This document shows positions 1 to 9,885 of a stretch of DNA of 35,001 nucleotides, piece by piece. This DNA is from Parvularia atlantis. Taxonomy: Eukaryota; Opisthokonta; Rotosphaerida. A model generated the notes under the pieces. It searched no databases and was not told the origin of the DNA. It saw only the letters and a list, made by a program, of their open reading frames with translations. The stretch lies in the NCBI GenBank assembly GCA_943704415.1, contig CALSCO010001040.1, forward strand, positions 1 through 35,001, read 5' to 3'. The position numbers and the translations under genes were made by a program. Positions within the stretch are counted from its first letter, which is position 1, and the number at the start of each line of letters is the position of its first letter.

Positions 1-480
1 ACACCAGGGTGCGACCCGCTTGCGTCGCTGCGCCCTTGTTGCTCACAAACCGCCGTCGCTGTGCAGACATGACCGACTACTTCCGCGCGATTGACGCGCT
101 CATGCGCAAGCAGCCCATGCCGATCGAGTTCTCCGGGTGGAAGTCGACGATCATCTGCAACGACTGCGCCGGTGCGCCGCGGCCGGTGCGACGTCATGCG
201 CGCTCAGCACATCGGGCGCGCAGTGCGCTCGGTCGTCTGGTACCACTTCGAGTATCACAAGTGCCCGGCCCAGGCGTGCGGCTCGTACAACACGAACGTG
301 CTCAGCATCGAGCGCGGCCCGCCGCGCAACCCGGCCGACATCGCCGCGAGCCGCAACGGCAGCCCGGCGGTGCGCCTGCCCGTGACGCTGCCGCGCGTCT
401 CATTGCAGCAGCGCCAGGCGCCCGCCGACGACGCCGGACCGGCCGAGCGCGACCGCCCGCGCGAGCACGACGCGCGTGCG

Positions 481-528
<48 letters not shown>

Positions 529-654
529 CACCACCACCACGAAGACGACGACGACGACGACCACGACCGCCATGCCGCTGACGCTGCGCCCGCCAACGAC
601 GGGACCCGCGTCAACGACGACGTGCACAACATGACGATTGACCGCGCCGACTGA
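1..654 (+). CDS. RCHY1: RCHY1-like CHY/RING E3 ubiquitin ligase, C-terminal end (partial)
   Basis: Only the end of the gene lies in the window. It reads HQDMTDYFRAIDALMRKQPM, PIEFSGWKSTIICNDC, then SVVWYHFEYHKCP and CGSYNTNVLSIE. This is the C-terminal zinc ribbon of the RCHY1/Pirh2 family (human: DMTRYW...MPSEY...ILCNDC...CESYNT), which follows the CHY zinc finger and RING of these ubiquitin ligases; those domains would lie left of the window. Introns are at about 9-66 and 172-223, both starting GTGCG. Removing them gives an unbroken frame to the TGA at 652-654. Two oddities: the second zinc pair reads CPAQAC, a four-residue spacer where human has two, and the protein continues in a tail of 16 Asp, 4 His, Glu and 6 Asp not known in the family. 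The next gene is convergent, 40 bp away. Confidence 0.85.
481..564 (+). repeat. (GAC)16 and acidic/His triplet run in coding sequence
   Basis: Sixteen perfect GAC triplets at 481-528 are followed by four CAC, one GAA, six GAC and one CAC. In the RCHY1 frame this is poly-Asp/His. Perfect triplets suggest replication slippage, so the length may vary between strains. Confidence 0.95.
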
Positions 655-675
655 CAACACCGTCGCCGCGGTCTG

Positions 676-689
676 TGTACACGTGTACA
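676..689. other. 14-bp perfect palindrome between two convergent genes
   Basis: TGTACACGTGTACA lies in the 40-bp gap between the RCHY1 stop (654) and the HDHD3 stop (695). It contains CACGTG and places TGTA on both strands. A role as a shared 3'-end signal or a protein-binding site is inference. Confidence 0.5.
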
Positions 690-694
690 GCCGG

Positions 695-1835
695 CTAAAG
701 AAGGTTTTCGCTCAGCAGCGCCGAGAGCGACGGCACGGTCGTCACGCGCCCGCGCAGCTCAGCACCCGTCAACCCGCCCGTGTCGCCGGACGGCTGGCCG
801 ACAAACACCGCCCGCCAGCGCGCGCCCGCCCTGATCGGCCCCACAACGTCGTTCTTCCAGCTGTCTGCGAGCGTGCCGCACGCGTCATCAGCGGCTGGGC
901 GGCCCGCAGACGTGCGCGCACGCACCGCCCACGTGCACGCAGTCACACGGCGCGCCGGCTGGGTGCGGTCCGAGCCCGGCCAGCTCGACCGCGCGCTCAA
1001 AAATGGCCGGCGCGGGCTTCGCCACGCCGAGCGTGCCCGACATGAGCACAAAGCGCAGCACGCTGCGCACGCCCAGGTCTGACAGGATCCTGTCTGTGTC
1101 GCGCGCGTGAGCTGCGGCCGCCCGCCCGCGTCGACGTACCCAGCCGCTCGTCAAAGTTGGAGATGACGCCGACCACCACGCCGCGCTCGCGCATCGCAGC
1201 CTGCCGCCCGCTCAGCGCTCAGTACCGCCACGCCACGCCACCGGCGCACCAGCCGCGCCGGCGCGACCGCGTCCAGCAGCTCCCAACACCGCCCGGTCGC
1301 GAGGTCGTGGAACAGCTCGGTCGCAAGCGGCGCCAACACGGGCTGCAGCTCTGTGACAACGCGCGATCAGCCGTCACCGCGCTTGCCACGTCTCTCGCGC
1401 ACCGTCCGGCGCCACGCCGCTGCGCGCCATCGTCTGCCCGATGACCTTGCATCCGGGTGCGCGTTCAAGCGGCACCCATCACGCGGCACGACGCGGCGCA
1501 CCCGCGTCCACCACGCCCGCGCCGTCATGCCGCGTCCGTGGCCAAAGTTGGGCGCGTCGTCGCACGCCGCACGGTACGCTGCACGCGCGTCGTCGACGGT
1601 CGGCGCGCACCGATCCGACGCCGTGCGATGCGCACCGCTGCCAAACGCGTCGCCCATCCGCGCGGCGTCCGGGCGCAGGCCGTGTCGCCGCGCCGCGTCC
1701 ATCTGCACGACGACTGAGCACGACACCGCGGCATCCCGGCCCGCACGCCGCGTCACGCACGTACTGCTGCAGCACCGGCGGGCGCGGCCGGATCAGCGTG
1801 CCCATCGCGTCGAGAGTGAGCAGTTTGTGCTTCAT
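695..1835 (-). CDS. HDHD3: HDHD3-like HAD-superfamily protein
   Basis: The predicted protein starts MKHKLLTLDAMGTLIRPRPP, continues with PNFGHGRGMTARAWWTRV (human HDHD3: PNYGLSHGLTSRQWWLDV), then VVVGVISNFDERLDRILSDL, SGTLGVAKPAPAIFERA and a CVHVGD motif. These are HAD motif I (DxxGT), motif II (SNFD), motif III (KP) and motif IV (HVGD). Motif I has Met where classical phosphatases have the second, acid/base Asp; HDHD3 relatives also deviate there, so catalysis is doubtful. Seven introns bring eight exons into one frame; donors are GTGCG except one GTACG. The CAT at 1833-1835 is the start, because motif I begins within ten residues of it. The start codon shares two bases with the TMEM42 start on the other strand. 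The stop is TAG at 697-695. The substrate is unknown. Confidence 0.87.
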
Positions 1836-1836
1836 G
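1833..1836. other. CATG with interlocked start codons of two divergent genes
   Basis: Bases 1833-1836 read CATG. The minus-strand ATG at 1835-1833 starts HDHD3 and the plus-strand ATG at 1834-1836 starts TMEM42. Both starts are fixed by conserved residues just downstream, so there is no intergenic DNA and each 5' leader and promoter must lie inside the other gene. Confidence 0.75.
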
Positions 1837-2307
1837 AGCGCGGCAATCTGGGCCATCGGCGCGGGCGCGGCCGGTGCGGCGGCCGCCGTCGCGTCCAAGC
1901 TGGCGGTCGACGCGCCGCCACCGCGCGACGTGTGCCGTCTGGTGCTCGGGGACGCCGATGGCTGCGCCGAGCACGTCGTGACGCAGGTGACGCGCGTCGC
2001 GTTCGTCGTGCTCGTGCTCGCGTGCAACGGCGTCATGTGGGCCCTCTTCACGCGCGCCCTCGCCGCCAGCACATCGTCGGTCTACGTGACCGTCATCAGC
2101 AACGCCGCCAACTTTGTCCTGACGGTGCGTGCCCCGCGGGCTGCCCGGCGTTGCTGATCGCCGATGCGCGCGGTGCAGGCCGTGCTCGGCGTCGTCGTGC
2201 TGCACGAGCACCTTTCGCTGCGTTACGCACTCGGCTCGGCGCTGATCATCCTCGGCGTCGTGCTCATGCACCGCGGCCAGCAGCAGCAGCGGCCAAAGCG
2301 TGACTGA
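1834..2307 (+). CDS. TMEM42: TMEM42-like small four-helix membrane protein (EamA/DMT type)
   Basis: Two exons (1834-2124 and 2179-2307) joined over a 54-nt GTGCGT...GCAG intron give 139 residues. The product begins MSAAIWAIGAGAAGAAAAVA and has four hydrophobic segments: about residues 4-24, 53-76 (with CNGVMWALFTRAL), 79-106, and 112-128 (ALGSALIILGVVLMH). It ends in a basic, Gln-rich tail. The size, the four helices, the N-x-x-M-W-x-x-F-x-R pattern and the closing LxxxGxxLxxR/H match TMEM42, a half-size relative of drug/metabolite transporters. The substrate and membrane are unknown. The frame stays open upstream back to an ATG at 1441, but that part runs through HDHD3 exons and lacks family resemblance, so I chose 1834. 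The convergent TSC1 stop is 24 bp away. Confidence 0.82.
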
Positions 2308-2331
2308 GATGTACAGCGGCACAGGCTAGGA

Positions 2332-5300
2332 TCAGCCCGCTTTCGGCGGTGGCGATGTCGCGCTCGCGCCCGCGTCCAGCGCCACACGCCGCGGCATCGG
2401 TGCCGGCGAGCCCGACTGGCGCAGTGCATGAGACACGGCGCGACCGCACCGCAACCCCCCCGGACCGCGCGCACCGGCGCTGCGGTGTCGTCGTCGTACG
2501 CCGATGCCGGCCGCTCCGAGCCCTCGCCCAGCAGCAGCGTGCCCGGCGGCAGCGGCCGCGCGAGCGTGTGATGCACGGGGCTCGCGCACACATTCGCCGG
2601 CGTCGTCGGCGCCGCCCGCCGCTCATGCGCGCCCAGCAGCTCGACCATGCGGCTCTCCAGCGCCTGGTTGATGTTTTGTAGGCCGCGGTACTTGTCCTCC
2701 ACGGCAGCCATCTGCGCAAGCAGCGCCTGACGCTGCTTCTCGCCCGCGACGCGCTGCAGACCGTGTCAACCGCGCGCGCGCACACACACGCTTCCGGCCG
2801 CGCACCATTTCGGCCACGACCTGCTCGCGGCCCTTAAGGCGCTCCTCCATCTGCGCCAGCCGCTGCCTGGCCTGGTCGGCCTCGGCCGCGCGCGCGCCCG
2901 CCGCCGCATGCACGTCGTCGGCCTGGTGCAGAAACGACGCCACGAGCCGCTCGAGCTCGATCACGCGCGACTTGACCGCCTCCAGCTCGAGCCGCCGTGC
3001 GTTGTGCTGCTCATTGTCGGCCTCCCTGCGCGAGCCGTCAGCCAGATCGGCATGCACGAGCGCGTGCGCACCACATCAGCAGCTGCTGCGTCAGCTGGCC
3101 GATCCGGTGCCGGTACTCGATGACCTTGGCCACGCGCGGCGCGTCGTCTTGCAGCTGCGCCTGCAGCCGGTACACACTGCGCTGTGTTTGAGCCACGCGG
3201 CGCAACGTGACACAGCCTGCGCCGCCACCTCGCCTCGGCCGCCTCGAGCAGCGCGTTGCGCTTGGCCAGCACGCCCTCGAGCTCCTGCGTGCGCAGGCGC
3301 AGCTGCGCGTTTTGTGCCTCGAGCGTGTGGCACTCGTCGCGGTACTGGTTGAGCTTGCTGCGCAGCTCCTGGCGACGGCGACGGACGATGTGAGCGACGC
3401 GCGCGGCGCCCGCTTGGCGCGGCGGCGCACCCATTCCCAGCCGTCGTGCTTGGTCTTGATCGCCTGCTGATCCGTGCGCTGTGCCTGCAGCTTGTCCTTC
3501 AGCTGGCGAATCTCGGCCTGCTGCGCCTTCACCTTCTCGACCTGCGAACACGCGCGTTGAGCAGCGCACGCAGCCGGGCGCGGCACCGCACCAGCGCGTC
3601 GCGGTCGGTGTCGTCCGTCGTCGCGCTTAGCTTCTCCTTGTGCATATGCCGCAGGTGCTGCAGATGCTGCTGGCGCAGGTAGCGCTCGAAGCTGTGCCAG
3701 GGCGCGTGCGCATTAGACGCCGACATGCGCTCCTCGCGCGAAGCACACGCACATCAGCTCGTTCGACAGCAGCAGCACCTCGCGCTGCAGCGCCTGCACT
3801 TGCCGCCCCTGTACGTCCGCCGGCACCTTCTCGGCGACCGATTCCTTCGACGCCTCGAGCGACGGCGACACCGACTTCATCCTGCACGCGAGCGCTCAGC
3901 GCAGCAAGCAGGACACGCGGTCTGGCCACGCACGCGGCGCTCAGGATCGACGCGTTGAGGATGCGGCGCTGCCGCGGCGGCGCCTTGTCGGCGGCGGCGG
4001 CCGAGCGCACGGGCGCCTGCACAGCGAGGGTGGCGTCGGTCTGCACGTGCGTCAGCGGCCACGGAATGCAACGGAGCACAGCGCGCACCCACGGGTCGGC
4101 CAGCGCCAGATCGGTCTGCGTCGCCGCGCGCAGCGTCTTGTACGCCTCGAGCAGCGAGTCAAGCTGCAGCACGCTCGTGTCCGTGCCCATGTCGGCCACC
4201 GACCCCGCGCGGCTCGTCGCGGCCGAGGCCGGCAGCGACGAGGCGGCCGAACGCGCCGACGTCAGGCTCGTCTGGGACGTCTCGATGCCGTGCGCGTCGC
4301 GCAGGAGCAGCAGCTCGTCGTTGAACTCGTGGTACGCTGCGAGGCGTCAGAGGGCGGCGCGGCGTGGCGTGCGCAGGTCCGCACGCACCGCTCTGCTTGG
4401 CCTGCTTCGCGGCGTCGTTGCGGCGCCGGCGGGGCGGCCGCTGTTCCCGTCGCGCGCACAGAGCATCAGGCGTCATTCCCGTGTGCGCCAATGGCCGCAC
4501 CTGCGCCAGCGCGTCGGGTGCGATCTCGGACACGATGCTCGGGTCCGAGTTGCTGCGCCGCACCAGCGGTCTGACGCGCGCGCACGGCCGTGAGCATAGA
4601 GTCCGGCAGGGCGCGGCGCGCACATTGCAGGCGCCGCCTCAGTCTGTGGCGACCCAGCCACGCTCACGCTCGCGCTGGCGCTGTGCGCGGCCCGCTGGGC
4701 CGGGTTGAGGTCCTGCAGGGATTTGCCGCGCTGCGACCCCTCCGCTGTCGCGCGCCGCGTGTCAGTGGCGGCAGCACAGCGCACGTCGCCGCGTGTGCAC
4801 CATCGGTGAGCACCATGTCCGCGTCAGCACCGGCGGGCGTGTCGGCCTGCGGGCTCCGCTCGTCGCTGGGCGATGCTGCACCCGAGGCTGGCCGTGTTCC
4901 GCCCTGCACAGTTTGCGACTGCGCATGCAGCGCTGCGACGGTCCATCAGCAGCACGGCGACGCGAGCGTGCGCGACGTCGCACCAACGGCCGTCGTGTCC
5001 TGAGGCGCGGGCGAGTGCGGCGGCGAGTAGTCGACCGAGGTCGCGCGATTCGCGCCCACGAGCAGGTCGACCGCGGCCTCGGGGGCTGGCGGGGCGCGCA
5101 AAACGTCACACTTTGGCCCTAGATGAGGCGGGACGCACCTGACAGCGAGACGCGCAGGCGCTGGCTGTCGCGCACGTCGAAAACGCTTGAGCGGCGCGAC
5201 GTCGACTTTGATGCCGCGAGCGACTCGTCGCCGAGGTCGGCCTGCGACAGCCGCGCCGCGCCAGGGTCCACATCGAGCCTGAGGCGCATCTCAAGGCACT

Positions 5301-6997
5301 CGCGCAGGATGTCCTGCACGGCCCAGTCGGCCCATGGCTGCCGCAGAGCAGCACGCGCCACACACCTCGGGTTCGGACTGGGCGAAGCGGAGCGGGTCGC
5401 GCTCGGACACGGCCGACGACCAGACGAGCGTCGGGTTGACGGCGTGCTGCTTGAGGATCGTCTGCGGCGCGTGTGAGCGCGAGCCTTGCTTGCGGCGCAG
5501 CGCACCGTCAGCAGCGGCTTGGTCAAGTCCATCTCCTGATCCTCGCCGTAGACGCGCCGCAGGTACTGCAGCGTGTTGCCCGGGAACATGCCGTAGAGGA
5601 ACGAGAACATCTGGTACGCGAGCGCGCTATACGTCTCCGCGGAGCTGTGCCCGGCCGTGTCGACTGCGCCGGGGTCAGCCACGCCTCGCACCGCGCCTGC
5701 TGCCGTGCGAGCACACACCGAGCACGTCCCACGGCTCGGCACTGTCCAGGCCCTCGACCGTGCCGGGCGCCACAGCGGTGTTGACGCTGGGCGCCGTCGG
5801 CGTCGGAGGCTGCGCCTCGCCGGGCTGCGGCGAGCCGGCGCGCGGCGACGTCGCGCGGCTGACATGCGACCGCACCGACGACACGTACTGTCGCACCGCG
5901 CGTCAGTCGCAGACTGGTACACCCGATGAACATGCGCACGTGCAGCCGCAGCGTGCGCACGAGCACGGCCATGAGCGCCGGCAGGATGGGCACAAGCTTG
6001 GTGGCGAGGCGCGGCATGAGCATGAGCACGGCGCGCAGCGACGCATCGTATGCCACGACCGCGTCGTCCATCTGCCGCGCGGCGTCAGTGCGGGCGCGCG
6101 CGGCGGGCACGGCTACCACGCACGAGCAGCGAGCTCAGCACGTGCTTCAGCAGCGGCGTCTCAGACATCTCGGCCAGCGAGGGCAGCTGCACGGCGACAT
6201 GGGCCGGTGTGGGTGCAACCGACAGACACGCGCGCACCTGCTGCGCCACAACGCGCGCGAGGAGCACCGCGGCCTGTGTGCGCGTCGCCTTGCGCTGGTA
6301 CGCCTGGCTGAGCAGCCAGAAGAAGGCCTGCGTGGCGGGCTCAGCAGGCAGCCCGCGCGCGCATGTCCCAGCCGCGCATGCCTTGGCGCGCTTGTCGGCA
6401 AAGTGCAGAAGCACCTGCAGTAGCGAGCGCTCGCGCAGCTCCCAGTACTGCGCAAAGACGGCGCTCGCGAGTGTGCTGTCGCGGATGCTGCCCGCGCGCG
6501 AGCGCCCTCAGCGTGCGCGAGGAGCAGGCAGCGGCCGCGCACATCAGCTGCACGATGACCTCGACGCTCGACTGGCTCAGCTGTGCGTGCGGGCTCTCGG
6601 CAAACTTGCGCAGGACGGAGAACCTGCGCGCGCGGACTGAGGCGGTGCGTCGAGCGGGCGCGGCGCGCAAGGCACCAGTCGGAGAAGCTCTCGGTCGGCA
6701 GGCTGACGACGAGCTTGAGCAGGTAGCGCACGAAGACGCCCGCCTGCGGCCGATGCGCGTGAGCGAGCCGCGATGTGCGACGGCATCCGACGTGCGGACT
6801 TGGCCCGGCTGCACGCCCTGATCGCCGAAGCGCGTCGCGCGGAAGTCCTGCAGCAGGCGCTCTGCGACGGCCGAGACCGACGGCGTGTACCCGTTCTCGA
6901 CGTACTGGTCGATGCGCTCAAGCAGGTGCGCGTCAAACTGCTCGGCGCGGGCCGCCGCAAAGACGGCTTTGGCGATGTCCTTGTACTCGATAGGCAT
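2332..6997 (-). CDS. TSC1: Hamartin (TSC1 complex subunit)
   Basis: About 23 introns; product roughly 1,100 residues, close to human TSC1 (1,164). The N-terminus, MPIEYKDIAKAVFAAARAEQ with HLLERIDQYV (human HLLDRINEYV), begins an alpha-helical repeat region. SFLYGMFPGNTLQYLRRVYG matches human YGLYPCNFLSYLRSHY. The most conserved TSC1 motif is present: EVLLLSNELIFERYLRQQHL against human [20 protein letters not shown]. A Ser/Pro-rich linker lies between, and a long coiled coil follows (ELRSKLNQYRDECHTLEAQN onward), closing with NQALESRMVELLG. The start at 6997 is the first ATG, just before the HLLERI motif. Known role: TSC1 stabilises TSC2, the GAP for Rheb, and so restrains TORC1 at lysosomes. 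TSC2 is not in the window. The unrelated plus-strand gene starts 30 bp upstream. Junctions in the linker are the least certain. Confidence 0.88.
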
Positions 6998-7027
6998 GGC
7001 AATTTGAAGGTCAATTCGATTGTAAGG

Positions 7028-9849
7028 ATGGTGTGACGCTTGTCGCCTTCGACCGCCTCTCGCTCGCGGCTGACCGCCGCGCAGGACGCGGACCGCGTCG
7101 CCCTCGCCGATCGCTTCCTGGCCGACGTGGCCGCGCTCACGCCGCAGCAGGCCGCGCGGCTGTGCGTGCAGCTGGCGCGGCGCGCGCACGCCGAGGCGCC
7201 GGCCGCGCTCACGCCGACCGAGCGGGTGCGCGCCGGGCCATGCGCAGTGCGGCACGGCTGACGCATGAGCGGGCGGCAGGACGAGGTGAAGGCGTGCTTC
7301 ATGCTCACGCGCAAGAACACAGACGAGACGCGCCTGTGGCTGCTGACGGCGCTGCTGTGCGCGACGGTGCGGGGCGCCGAACGACGGACCAGCACGCAAC
7401 CTGACGACGCACGACGCACGACGCACGACGCAGATCGCGCAGATGCCCGTGCACTGCGACAGCGAGCTGCTGACCACCGTCCAGTCGGCCATCGCGTACT
7501 GGACCGAGACCGTGCGGGTGCGCCCACGCCGCGGCCTGGTTCTGCAGCCGTCTCATCCGCGCGCCGCCGCCAGCTCACGCCCGTGCAGCTGACCGACCTG
7601 GCGATGCGCCTGCTGGAGCTGCTGACGGCAGCCGCGGCCCCCGCGCACGCGGAGACGCTGCCGCAGCCCGCCGCTGCTGACGCCGCCCCGGCAGACAGCG
7701 CCCACGCGCCGATGGACGCCAAGCCCGCTGCCACAGCCGCCGCAGCCGCCGCCGCTCAGCCGCCGCAGCCGCCCACGGAGCCCGCCAAGGCGGCCGACGT
7801 CGTGCCGGCGTGTATGCTCGTGCTGGACAAGCTAACGGCCAAGCAGTCGTGGGCGCTGACGGCGCTGCTCGGCGCGCGGCTCGCGGGCTCGCCGGCCGTC
7901 TTCGCAAGCCAGCGCCGCGCGCACGCACAGGTCAGCCCGTCGAGCGCCAAGGTGCGTGCGCCGTGTGTTTATGCGCCGTGCGTGCCGGGCTCACGTCGTC
8001 GCTCGGCGCACATAACAGCGCCGTGCGCAGGCCGGGCAGCTCGACGACAGCTCGTTCGGGCTCGGCGAGAGGCTGGACTTTGGCGGCAGCAGCGCTATGG
8101 CGAGCGAGAGTGACCACCTGAGCAACGAGGCGATGCACGCCGACGACGTTGTCGGCGACGGCGATCCGGCGATCCACGAGAGCGGGCAGCCGTTCGGAGG
8201 GTCCGGGCTGCCGTCCATGCAGAGTACGCTGTGCTGTGCTGCCTGCGCTCGCGCAGCCCTGCTCATGCCCGCGCCCGCCGCAGAGCCGGCCTACAGGCGG
8301 TCTCCACCATCGATCCCGCGCGCGTCCTCGCTGAACCGGGTGCGTGCGTCCGCGCTGTGTCCCCGTGCGGCGGCGGCTGAGCGCGCCGCAGGACGAGTAC
8401 ATCCGCACGATCTACGCCGTGCGCATGCTGTTCACGGCGCTGCTGCGGCGCTCGATCTTGTACGAGGCGGGGTCGACCGGGCAGCGGCGGATGCTGTCAA
8501 TCGACGTTCAGCGGGGTCGCAGTGCGTGCGCGCTGCGGCATGGTCGGCGCGTGGCTCATCGCCCTCGCCACCAGCGATTCTGCAGAACCAGCTTGGCCGG
8601 CTGCACGCCTGCGACCCGAACGCGCAGCAGTACAACCCGACCACGGTGGACGGTGCGTGTACGGGACGGGGCGCCGGTTGTGACGGCGGAGCTCGCTTAC
8701 GCCCGCCCGCAGAGAAGGCGTACTGGACGATGCACGAGCTCTCGCTGCTGTCGCGCGAGCAGACGTTCGCCATCCCGCCGCGGAGCGACGGCGGAGCGTG
8801 CGTGTGCGGGTGTGCGCGGCACGGGGCGTGACTTGACAGCGGGCGCACGGCCAGGCAATTTGAGGACCCCGTGCGTGTGGCGCTGTCGCAGATCCAAACG
8901 CCCAACTTCAACGTGCCCCTGTACGACCTGCTCAAGCACATGGAGGCCGTGAGCGACAGCTACAGCGGCGGGCACAAGGGCCTGCGGTTCTACCACGTGC
9001 GTGTGTCGGGACGCGCGCGCTGAGCTGACTTGATAGATGCGCGCCGCGCAGGTCCCGTGGCTGCAAAATTTCTGGCTCAGCCACGCCGACGCCGGCAAGC
9101 ATCTGCGCCACGACGGCCTGATTATGGTCCGGTCAGTGCTGACGGTGCGCACGACGGCGCAACCAACCGGCCGAGCTGGCGCTGACGCATGCGCACTCGC
9201 GCAGCCGTTCGGTGACTCGAACCACCGGCTCACGGCGATCATGTGCCCGCTCGGCCCGGGGCAGGGCAAGGTGCGCGGGCTCATGCCCGTGTTCTTCCTG
9301 CGCGACCTGCCGGACAACTACAACGGCAACTCGCTCCTGCTGCATTTCCTCGGCCCCGGAGCGCACCAGCTCTACGTGAGCGGGGCGCGCGGTGCGTTGC
9401 CTGTGCGCACGCGACGGCGGGGCAATTGCGCTGATGGCGCGGCGCAGAGCGTGTGCCGCAGTACCTGCCCGTGCCGATCGACATGCCGTCGACGGTGTGT
9501 GCGCGTGCTGCGCGACGATCGGCGCTGACCCAGCCGGGGCGGCGGCAGATCGTGTTTGATAACGTCGCGCCGGTCAAGGGCGAGACGCCGAGCAAGGTCA
9601 CATGGGCCCCGAAGCCGTCGGCGACGCCGCCCTCAGTGAGCGCGCCGCGCAAGGCGAGCGAGGCCGGCGGCGAGGAGACAATGGCCAAGAAGCGCCGGGT
9701 GGTGTCGTGGCTCGGTACGCCGCCGCGCGGCGCGTGCGCGCGCGAGCGGTGGCGGCCCTTGACGATGCGCTGGCGCAGAGCTCGAGGACAGCGCGGTGCA
9801 CGGCCTGGTCGAATGGGACTTTAGCGCGCCCGCGGTGCTGGTGGCCTGA
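7028..9849 (+). CDS. Unrecognised protein, about 600 residues, 15 introns
   Basis: Joined exons read M|DADRVALADRFLADVAALTP, PTERDEVKACFMLTRKNTDE, LLTTVQSAIAYWTET, an Ala/Pro-rich linker, LTAKQSWALTALLGARL, a Ser/Gly/Asp-rich linker, EYIRTIYAVRMLFTALLRRS, YWTMHELSLLSREQTFAIPP, NFNVPLYDLLKHMEAVSDSY, VPWLQNFWLSHADAGKHLRH, VRGLMPVFFLRDLPDNYNGN, QYLPVPIDMPST and a basic AKKRRVV near the end. I recognise no family. The N-terminal half is helical with repeated L-T-x-x-Q units; the C-terminal half is compact and apparently conserved; AKKRR could be a nuclear signal. There is no signal peptide or membrane segment. The first exon appears to be only the ATG at 7028-7030, followed by a 54-nt intron. Frames join cleanly, but the junctions near 8,200-8,300 are less sure. 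The stop TGA is at 9847-9849, and the convergent peptidase gene ends 37 bp away. Confidence 0.7.
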
Positions 9850-9885
9850 GCATGTTGTTCGCCCTCGTACGTGTGTCGCTCGGAT

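Noticed and set aside
400-660. Minus-strand frames with poly-Ser, poly-Val or poly-Trp
   Set aside because: They are antisense readings of the GAC repeat in the RCHY1 tail and have no other support.
1353-2303. Long plus-strand ORF of about 316 codons
   Set aside because: It is antisense to HDHD3 exons and out of frame with TMEM42; composition is Arg/Ala-rich as expected of open shadow frames in 70% GC DNA.
1834-2307. Extending TMEM42 upstream to the ATG at 1441
   Set aside because: The extra 131 codons overlap HDHD3 exons and have no membrane-protein or family character.
3660-3760. A 16-nt intron in TSC1 just after SNELMC
   Set aside because: A longer intron starting GTGCGTGTGC and ending GGCACAG of about 60 nt joins NEL to FERYLRQQH and reproduces the conserved hamartin motif; the ultra-short intron is not needed.
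5338-5365. A 28-nt intron in TSC1
   Set aside because: Removing 28 nt restores a frame, but a later acceptor (CGTGCAG before GACATCCTG) gives a normal 52-nt intron, keeps the same frame and joins two blocks that align with human TSC1.
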